In this document: in pieces, positions 56,988 through 64,000 of the stretch
How positions within the stretch are numbered: the stretch's first letter is position 1
How the letters are laid out: every line of letters begins with the position of its first letter
Assembly: GCA_016785225.1 (NCBI GenBank)
Contig: JAFBJZ010000512.1
Coordinates: 7,849,001 to 7,913,000 of the forward strand
Length of the DNA stretch: 64,000 nt
From: Psettodes erumei
Taxonomy: Eukaryota; Chordata; Actinopteri; Pleuronectiformes; Psettodidae
Reading direction: 5' to 3'
Notes under the pieces: model-generated
What the model was told of the DNA's origin: nothing
Seen by the model: the letters and a program-made list of their open reading frames with translations, nothing else
Database searches by the model: none
Program-made: the position numbers and the translations under genes

Positions 56988-59900
56988 TTTGGGGCTTTTC
57001 AAGGTGACACCGTGACCCACTGCACTCAGCAGTCTGTGCACATCGCATCATGCTGTGCGGCAAACTGAGCTCGGCAAAAGCATTTCCTCAGTAATCTACA
57101 TCTAATGTCTAATAAATCTTTAATATGGGTAACAGTAATGTGCTTACAGCAGAATATACAGTACAATTCATAGAGTTCATCACACTGAAGAGTGTGAGGC
57201 ATTGTGGTGGGAAAAAAAATCTTGGTGCAATAAAACCTGTGTAAAAAGACAGTGCAGTAAGTTCATGCCGTATATCTTGTGTCTGCTGCATTTAACGTAT
57301 ATCTAAAAGACAGAATACTTTCACTGGACGAGTTTGTCCTCTAACAAAGATGTATGTACTGCAGTATACTAATTTAGAATCTCTTTCCTCATTTGGCTTC
57401 TGGGCTGAATGTTTTATTTCATTTAAGGGCACCAACAGTCTCAGATGTTTTTGGTGAGTAATGCTTACAAAACTCAGAGAGAACAAGCTAACCTTGCCTT
57501 TCGGTTCCTCTTAAAAAGCATACTACTCTGCAGCTAAGTGCAGTGCCTGGCACAGTGCCTCACCCATCAGGCTGCTGCACATTTTAACTGCATCAGGCAG
57601 AGCAGGCATACAATGTGAAACCCAGACTTGCGAGCTGAGGAAAATCTTTTGATCTGTTTTTACTGAACTGGAAAAAGGTTCACATTACAGTGCTCGCTTC
57701 TTTTATTCAACAGTTTAAAGTGTGGGACCTGACCTTGTAGTGTAGCGTATGTGGTATTCATTTGTAGGCTTTGCTTGTGGCTAATTTCTGCATATGAGAT
57801 GTTGGGTGGAGGGTGGAGGGTGGGGGGTGGGGGGTGGGGGGTGGGGGTGGCTCTTCCCACCACCTGGTGCCTTCCATCAGCTCAGCCCCCAAGACACGAG
57901 GGTCAATCCAGTCATGTCAGCCCATCCACTGACACATCCATCACAAACTACCAAACAAGAACCGTATAGTACATTTACAGTATCTACCACAAAGACTAAT
58001 TTATTAAATAAAAACTATGGACACATATTTTTGATCCATATTAAGAGTTTTTATAGCATGACAATTAGCAATCATAAGGCCCTAATTCATATGACTGTAT
58101 AGAAAGGATATAATGTTTTAATCTATTAATATAATCCATAGCATGTAATGGTAGAAGAGGTTATATTTTGTTCAACATGGCCTTTGCATGTGACTAATTG
58201 TGTTTCATATTCTCTGAATGATGGAAATAAACTGCATTGTTAAATAGCCTGTGATAATGTTCCAAGTAATGCTGCCCACAGTATGCGTCAGAACAGTTAA
58301 CTGCAGTCATCCAAGCTCATATTAGATTACATGCATGACTCTGTTAGACCGTAGGACTTCGACACAAGCCCTCAGTAAAGATAGGACACACAGTCAGACA
58401 GCTAAACAGATACAGTAGATCTATAAAAATGGTCATGACCATGAACAAATCAGTCATAAGATCAATGACAGAACAAAAATAATCAATTAATTGCTCACAA
58501 ACACGACAAATTACACCTTAAAGGGAGACTCGCAGCACTTCTAACAATGAAGGCACTGTTAGCAGCTATGGCACAGGGTCATTAAAACAGGCCAGTTTTC
58601 TGTTGCTGACCCTCCTGACAGAAGCCTGACAGTATTTAAATGTTTTTACAGTAACTGTATTTAGCAGTTGCTGAATGGCTCTCTGGGTTTTGTCTTTGGT
58701 TTGAAAAAAAACAGTGCCATGTGACATTATAACACTTCTTTCCAACTTCTGTTGTCGATCAACTGTGACCTGCCCCCCCGCACTCTGAAATTACTTCAGC
58801 GAAGCCGACCAACCCAGTACACGAGAAACCAATAAAAAAAAAAGGGACCAGAGAATTGAAAACATTAACGAAGAGTAGACACACTCCATATGAGCAGAAG
58901 AAAACAGCAGTTGTAGCTGATTTTCATCAGTTCTGCAGTGGACAAAGTTTGCCGTTCTCGACCAGAAAATGTTCAAACTGCACATTTTTGCATATTTTAG
59001 TGGTACCTTTACGCTGCTGTTGCAAACAAAACACTCACCACTCTCCCATTGTGAGTCAGTCGCTGCTCTTTGACCGGCAGATTTGTCTCCTCGTAGAGCA
59101 GCTGTTTGACATCTTGAACGCTCGTGAGGGGAGAGACCTGGTAGGACCCCAAGCCAATGTACTCATGGCGGACTGTCACCCGTGGCAACCTGCAGAATAA
59201 GGACAAAAATGTGCGAGGTTTCACAACAAACAAAATAATTATGTGAAACATTTCCCTGTTAAAGCTGTTGAAGACTTGCACATACACATGCATACACATT
59301 TTTAAGCTTCTGATACTTTAAGTGATGGCTTCTTTCAAAATTGATACAGATTTAAATCTGTGACTATTCATTCATTCGAAGCGCTCGCCTATGAGTGTGC
59401 TGAAAAGACTGCATAGCTGCTGCAGCTTAACAGCAGGAAAGAAGTGGCATCAAATTTGACTGTGGGGGACACACGAGTCTAACAGTCATTATTGATCAAG
59501 GTTTTAGGTTTGGAAGAAACATGAGAATTGCTGCCTCACCAAGTCCATCTGTTAATGGTGCATTTAGTAGCAGCTGGGCATCCGTACTAAGCTCTCGATT
59601 TTGATTTTCAGAACAGTTACTTGCGTACCTTCTCATACAGCACGCTTAAGTGACATGCTATCGCTCATGAGCAAAACTACTCAAAATGTTCTAACAGTTT
59701 GCACATACAAAATCACTGATCCCTCCCTGGAGAGACCATCAGCAGGACCGGCGATCTCAGTCATTTTGCTGCTGGTCAGCTCTGCCTCCGTGACCGTTAC
59801 TTTGGTCTAGAGATGGACTGCGCTGCTATTTAAGGGAGCGCTGGTGTTTTACTTTACATGTAAGGCAGACCTATAAGTTAAACTGTCGACACCTTAACGG

Positions 59901-60256
59901 CAATAAGGCGCAATATTCTTGCGTATTCAGCATCAGCGCACCGGACCCCCATGCAGCCAGGTCCACAGCGGTGCAGTCGCTGGAGATGGAGCGGGTGTGG
60001 CATCGAGCGCAGGATGGTTGAAAGGTTCCTGAGATCATATCAGAGCTATCCAGCGCAATGCATGACTGACACGAGCCAAGCTGGGAAATGCTCTTAGTCC
60101 CGTTATCTCTTTGTTGTTCGGTCAGTGCAGATGAACCTGACCACCGCAGCCAGTGGAGGGCCGATCAGTTAATAACATTCATCATTAAGTAATGTTGCCA
60201 ATATATATATTTGACAGCACACATTAAACTTACCACGGGTCTGGACAGGTGGCCAT
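39572..60256 (-). CDS. sacs: Sacsin (giant DnaJ/HEPN co-chaperone)
   Basis: Sacsin is a huge neuronal co-chaperone tied to intermediate filaments and mitochondria; loss in human causes spastic ataxia ARSACS. Coding exons in transcript order: 60234-60256, 59039-59189, 56375-56465, 56210-56295, 55558-55669, 55129-55275, 53310-54795, 53117-53208, 39572-51123. They sum to 13,740 nt, or 4,579 residues, the human length. The N-terminus MATCPDPWLPRVTV leads into a ubiquitin-like domain (about 9-85). Three sacsin repeats with Hsp90-like ATPase motifs follow, marked by LKELIQNAEDAGATE, FKELLQNADDASATE (near 1480) and LKELLQNADDAKATE (near 2550), each with a G-[KRQ]-[FY]-G-[IL]-GFNSVYHIT box. A DnaJ domain with HPDK lies near 4336 and a HEPN domain closes the protein. 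No frameshift or stop interrupts it. The start is supported by frame, by position before the UBL domain and by a G at -3 and +4. Confidence 0.97.
51124..53116 (-). other. Last sacs intron, no recognisable gene
   Basis: A 2 kb AT-rich intron with a GAT repeat at 52641-52659. No exon-like segment seen on either strand. Confidence 0.6.
52641..52659. repeat. (GAT)n trinucleotide repeat
   Basis: Six GAT units in the last sacs intron. Confidence 0.85.
54892..55015 (+). other. Candidate antisense exon inside a sacs intron (unrecognised)
   Basis: In the sacs intron 54796-55128, the + strand has a 124 bp segment with a pyrimidine-rich acceptor (GTCTTTTACAG at 54881-54891) and a consensus donor (T|GTAAGT, GT at 55016-55017). 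One frame is open for all 41 codons, with coding-like codon choice, and reads ...LEVQPQPDLLATKQLYWGR... A second + frame and a minus frame are also open, which weakens the argument from the open frame. I do not recognise the peptide. It could be an exon of an antisense gene, a stranded exon of a moved gene, or chance. It is not part of sacsin: the flanking sacs exons join cleanly in the Asp codon of YHITD. Confidence 0.4.
56955..56984. repeat. (CTG)10 trinucleotide repeat (CAG in sacs sense)
   Basis: Ten perfect CTG units, interrupted after that by TTG. In the sacs transcript strand it reads CAG and is intronic. Confidence 0.95.
57803..57850 (+). repeat. G-rich minisatellite, possible G-quadruplex
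   Basis: Successive GGGTGGA and GGGGGGT units give more than six G-runs of three or longer within 48 bp on the + strand, meeting the usual G4 pattern. Confidence 0.75.
59190..60233 (-). other. First sacs intron
   Basis: A 1.04 kb intron splitting the Trp codon (TG|G) after MATCPDP. No other feature recognised. Confidence 0.7.
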
Positions 60257-60850
60257 CTCGTTGCTGCTGTGCGTCCCAGCACACGCACATTCATCGGACT
60301 ATCTCTGGCACTGAGCGCAGGAATACTCCACCCGGAAAGCGGCTGTAGCGAAACGGGAACACCGTTAACTTTCCTCAAAGCGCCAATCTCCTGTGTATAA
60401 CCGTGTGGTAAACACGCACCTGCCCTCGTTTGTGATGCCAACGACACAGAAAGACATAAAAAGCTCAATATGCTGCTGCCAGTGTGGCTAAGAGGCTTTA
60501 TCCTGACCGCGTATCGCCGGGTGCCGGGTGCCGTGTTTAGCCTCTTTAGGAGCGTTTACGCCGCTATCCCAACAAACCCCACTCACTTGCGTCGGTCCAG
60601 TGCGCGCCGTTAACGGTCCCCTCACGAAGACGACACATTTCACGACAGGGAACGATAACAACAGCAACAATAGCAGGTGACATGACTGTTTTCCTCCAGC
60701 GACATACTGACTCCTTCAAAGGCGATGTTCTAATAATAATGAATCGCACTGCGCGTGAGGGCAGCGACTGCGGAGACGAAGCGAGAGGGTTCACTCCCGG
60801 TTATTTCCGTGTCGTCTTAAACCCGGGTGGGCAGACTCCACCACCGCTTG
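60257..60850 (-). promoter_or_regulatory. sacs: CpG-rich promoter and 5'UTR region of sacs
   Basis: Rich in CG dinucleotides compared with the AT-rich DNA on both sides, directly upstream of the sacs ATG. No TATA box recognised. The transcription start and any extra 5' exon cannot be placed. Confidence 0.5.
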
Positions 60851-61221
60851 TCTTACGGGTGGAGGCCCCGCAGGGTGCATCTCTATTCAGTATATATAGC
60901 CTTGGTTCGTAGTTTACATATGGATCTCAGTGGTGCAATATCAATGAAGACCGTGAGAGACAATTTGTTTTGTTTTGTTTTTTTTTGTGGAGGGCAAGTT
61001 GTTATATAGATCACACAATTACCTCCACCAAGGAGTTTATAGTTTTGGTTTGTTTGAGTTTGTTTGTTTGCAGGGTTTTAGGATTTTTTTTTCCCGGAGG
61101 TGACTCGTCAGCCCTGGTGGAGGTCTATCTCCTTGACTACTTTCTAGTTTATGATTTTATACCTTAGGCCATGATAATATGACATTTTTCATAACGTTGT
61201 ATATCTTTCCAGTTCACTGAT

Positions 61222-61540
61222 GGCGCGAACATCCTCCTCCTCAAAGCCTCCTCAAAGCCTCCTCAAAGTCAACAATGACACCGTGCTGAGGAAACTGAGA
61301 AAGTTCCGCATAAACGCTGGCATCCTCACTAACATCTAAAGTGCAACACTGTAAGCCAACTGACAGGCTGCATCACGGTCCGGTACAGGAGCAGCTCTGC
61401 CCACAGCCACAAAACACTGAACATCAGAACAGCACTGGCAACAAACTCCTGGCCATACATGACTTTGACGAGAGGTGTGGGCACACAGCATCCTGAGAGA
61501 CCACAGCCATCCAGCTCATGGACTTATTATACATTTTGAT
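61222..61540 (+). mobile_element. LINE reverse-transcriptase relic (fragment 1)
   Basis: The frames include LRKLRKFRINAGILTN and LTGCITVRYRSSSAHS, which fit the C-terminal part of fish non-LTR retrotransposon ORF2 ('LRRLRKF...ILTNFY...LTSCITVW'). Stops and frameshifts break it. A CCTCCTCAAAG triplication precedes it (about 61235-61268). Dead copy. Confidence 0.55.
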
Positions 61541-61790
61541 GACATATTAATACTTAATTTGACAGTACTTCACAACATTGTTTTTCATGACATTTTTATG
61601 CCTTACTACACAATGATGTTTTTTCATGAAGTTTAGTGCCTGACTATACTATACTACTGACATTTTCTATGAAATTGTTATTATACTATGAAATGTTTTA
61701 TTAAGTTTTTATGCCAAATTATATTTCTCATAATGTTTCACTTTCATGATGTTTTTATTTTATGTCTTTCTACATTCGCTGACAAAACAA
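61540..61790. repeat. Degenerate AT-rich satellite-like DNA
   Basis: Repeated motifs such as ACTATACTA, TTTTTCATGA and GACATTTTTATG resemble units of the array at the window end but are diverged. Confidence 0.45.
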
Positions 61791-61990
61791 CCATCCTGGG
61801 CCTCAGCACAGTGCCTTTTTCTGCATAAGGCAAACAGCATCCTGAGGGATTACAGCCACCCACACACAGACTGTTCTCCCTGTTGCATATGATACAAGCC
61901 ATCAGGTTTCTTAATGCGCAGATCAAACTTCCCATCCCCTTTAACTTTTTACCCACTTCTCTTTTTTGATTGCTAATCGACACTCCTAAA
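61790..61990 (+). mobile_element. LINE ORF2 C-terminal relic (fragment 2)
   Basis: Reads KANSILRDYSHPHTDC, followed by a basic tail. This matches the usual 'KA..I..D.SHPLH..F.LLPSGRRYR' end of fish LINE ORF2. It is interrupted by a stop after the SHPHTDC block. Likely the same element as fragment 1. Confidence 0.55.
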
Positions 61991-62199
61991 TGCATTTACA
62001 CATGTCAATACACTTTTGTTTGTTCATAGTTGTGCAAAACTAAAAGAAACACTGACACTTAACCTTTTTAAGCAACTCATACAAAATATTATGGCATATT
62101 ATTTTCCAAATATATTTTATTGTTATTTTAATTTTATTATGTTCCTATGTCACTGCAACTTATGATTTCGTTTTACTTTGTAGTATGTGTTATTTGTAG

Positions 62200-62625
62200 C
62201 ATTTTAAGACACATTAGAGAGTAAATAGTGTTCATGAAACACTATTCTTTGATGTTTTTTGGCATTTTTAAGCAATATTATACTATGACATTTTTATGTT
62301 TTTACGACATCCTATACAATGTCATCTTTTTCACAAATATGATATACTACACTATGACCTTTTTTAAGCAATTTAAAAATATATTATTCCAAAAAGTGTG
62401 TATGAAAAATTATTCTTTGATGATATTTTTATGGCATACTATACTATGTTGTTTTTTCCATGATTCTTACAGACTAGACTATGACCTTTGTGAGTATTTT
62501 TTAAGACATATTAGAGTATGAAATATTTATGAAACATTTTTGCATTTTTAATGCATATTATGCACTGCAGTGTGTATAGATTTTTTTGATTTTTTTGATT
62601 TTTTTCAGACATTTTTACATTTTTT
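62200..62625. repeat. Diverged copies of the right-end satellite
   Basis: Segments such as ATTCTTTGATGTTTTTTGGC, ACTATACTATG and CTATGACCTTTTTTAAG parallel ATTCTGTGATGTTTTGGTGC, ACTATACTATGTCG and ATGACCTTTT of the array at 63120-64000. Confidence 0.5.
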
Positions 62626-62639
62626 GCATTTTTACAACA

Positions 62640-63085
62640 TACTATACATTCACACCTGGACTAAATCTACCTGCTACTGTTTTGCACTGAATCCTACACT
62701 GCTTTGCCATATACTGTCAATACTACTGTTACTATTACTATATATTATTACTATATACTGTTAATATTACTTTTACTATTACTATATATCATATATATAT
62801 TACTATACTGCCACTAACAGTAACAACCTTTTTATCATCTCTATTATTAACATCATCTTGCTGTTGCACTTTATTTACCTATTTATCCTGTGTTTTTTTA
62901 AGTGCCCTTGTCCCATTCTGTATTCTTATTTTTACTCCTATTCTATTTCTATTTCTATTATATTTTTTTCTACCTCAGTGTTTATGCCATTGTATTTCTA
63001 TTGTATTTTAATGTACCGGATTGCTGCTATGACAACATAATTTCCCTTCAGGGATGAATAAAGTAATCTATCTATCTATCCATAG
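62640..63085 (+). mobile_element. LINE 3' end with (ATCT)n tail
   Basis: The terminal phrase CCCTTCAGGGATGAATAAAG followed by TAATCTATCTATCTATC is the typical 3' end of fish L2-like LINEs. Upstream, 'CTGTTGCACTTTATTTACC' and T-rich text fit their 3'UTR. It gives a + orientation, in line with fragments 1 and 2. Confidence 0.6.
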
Positions 63086-63119
63086 ATACAGATATATCTA
63101 CTATGGTGGTTATTTTTTA

Positions 63120-64000
63120 TTTATATGACCTTGTACTGAGTTTTTAAGACCAAAACAACTGGTTATGTGACACCATTCTGTGATGCATTTTCAGGACAAA
63201 ATAAATTTTGACATTTTTGGCATTTTTCAACATACTATACTATGTCGTTTTTTTCACTTTTTGGACATACTCTAATATGACCTTTTTTTTGACCTTTTCT
63301 GGCATTTTTAAGACCAAGTATGCAATTGGGTGGTGATAAAACACCATTCTGTGATGTTTTGGTGCATTTTCAGGACAAAATAAATTTTGACATTTTTGGC
63401 ATTTTTCGACATATTATACTATGTCGTTTTTTTCAATTTTCGGACGCACTGTCATATAACCTTTTTTGACCTTTTCTGGTATTTTTAAGGCCTTATATGC
63501 AATTGGGTGGTGTTAAAACACCATTCTGTGATGTTTTGGTGCATTTTCAGGACAAAATAAATTTTGACATTTTTGGCATTTTTCGACATACTATACTATG
63601 TCGTTTTTTTCAATTTTTGGACGCCCTGTCATATGACCTTTTGACCTTTTCTGGCATTTTTAAGACCAAGTATGCAATTGGGTGGTGATAAAACACCATT
63701 CTGTGATGTTTTGGTGCATTTTCAGGACAAAATAAATTTTGACATTTTTGGCATTTTTCGACATACATACTATACTATGTTCAATTTTTTTTCAATTTTT
63801 GGACGACTATACTATGTTGGACTGTCATATATGACCTTTTTGACCTTTTCTGGCATTTTTAAGGCCTTATATGCAATTGGGTGGTTATAAAACACCATTC
63901 TGTGATGTTTTGGTGCATTTTCAGGACAAAATAAATTTTGACATTTTTGGCATTTTTCGACATACTATACTATGTCGTTTTTTTCAATTTTTGGACGTAC
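63120..64000. repeat. Tandem satellite, about 175-bp unit, running off the window
   Basis: The anchor CACCATTCTGTGATG recurs at 63171, 63342, 63519, 63694 and 63893, giving spacings of 171, 177, 175 and 199 bp. Each unit also has TATGCAATTGGGTGG, CAGGACAAAATAAATTTTG, ACATACTATACTATG and a TGACCTTTTCTGGCATTTTT segment. Copies 2-5 are nearly identical; the first is more diverged. The 199-bp copy carries an internal insertion repeating ACTATACTATGTT. Open frames inside it are by-products of the repeat. Confidence 0.9.

Larger units (their letters stand above)
56466..59038 (-). other. Large sacs intron 2 with repeats only
   Basis: A 2.6 kb intron between the UBL-encoding exon and the LDDSVQIG exon. 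It carries a CTG/CAG repeat (56955-56984) and a G-rich tract (57803-57850). No coding segment is supported on either strand. The introns 55276-55557 and 55670-56209 also look empty. Confidence 0.6.

Noticed and set aside
60488..60912. Open frames in the CpG-rich region upstream of sacs
   Set aside because: They are due to low stop-codon density in GC-rich DNA; no protein resemblance or splice support.
63497..63890. Nearly identical open frames beginning MQLGG near the window end
   Set aside because: They are translations of successive satellite units and have no independent coding support.
63120..64000. Regular repeats as a possible CRISPR array
   Set aside because: Units of about 175 bp without spacers, AT-rich and in a vertebrate genome: this is a tandem satellite.

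Overview
The window is nuclear DNA from a teleost fish. It shows spliced vertebrate genes with GT-AG introns, ribosomal-protein and sacsin orthologues very close to the human proteins, dense dinucleotide microsatellites, and fish-type LINE relics. The species cannot be fixed from the sequence. I rebuilt seven protein-coding genes exon by exon. In every one the exon lengths sum to a whole number of codons.

Layout, left to right: (1) 1-10.1 kb, the 3' half of a clathrin heavy chain gene (+), cut by the window edge, with a 3.7 kb last-but-one intron and a 1.5 kb 3'UTR. (2) 10.3-13.5 kb, cfap45 (-), a coiled-coil axonemal protein, ending about 200 bp from the clathrin gene. (3) 14.7-19.0 kb, slc37a4 (+), the ER glucose-6-phosphate translocase, divergent from cfap45. 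(4) 19.8-21.3 kb, trappc4 (-), a TRAPP vesicle-tethering subunit. (5) 21.6-24.0 kb, rps25 (+), head-to-head with trappc4 across a promoter of about 0.3 kb. (6) 26.6-37.5 kb, sgcg (+), gamma-sarcoglycan, with long introns and non-coding 5' exon(s). (7) 39.6-60.3 kb, sacs (-), sacsin, in nine coding exons including one of 11.55 kb. The predicted protein has 4,579 residues. (8) 60.3-64 kb, the CpG-rich sacs promoter, then AT-rich DNA with LINE fragments and a tandem satellite of about 175 bp that runs off the window.

The gene order joins segments that are separate in human: CLTC (17q), CFAP45 (1q), SLC37A4-TRAPPC4-RPS25 (11q23, same order and orientation) and SGCG-SACS (13q12, same neighbours). 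The genes are housekeeping or muscle/neuron/cilium genes and do not form an operon-like system. The most unexplained item is a 124 bp coding-like, splice-site-bounded segment on the + strand inside a sacs intron (54892-55015). Other points worth a look are an RFX X-box-like site by cfap45, a ZNF143-like motif in the trappc4/rps25 promoter, two start exons whose coding part is only the ATG, a possible second 5' exon of sgcg, and the satellite/LINE mosaic at the right end. I found no bacterial-type system, CRISPR array, rRNA or tRNA.
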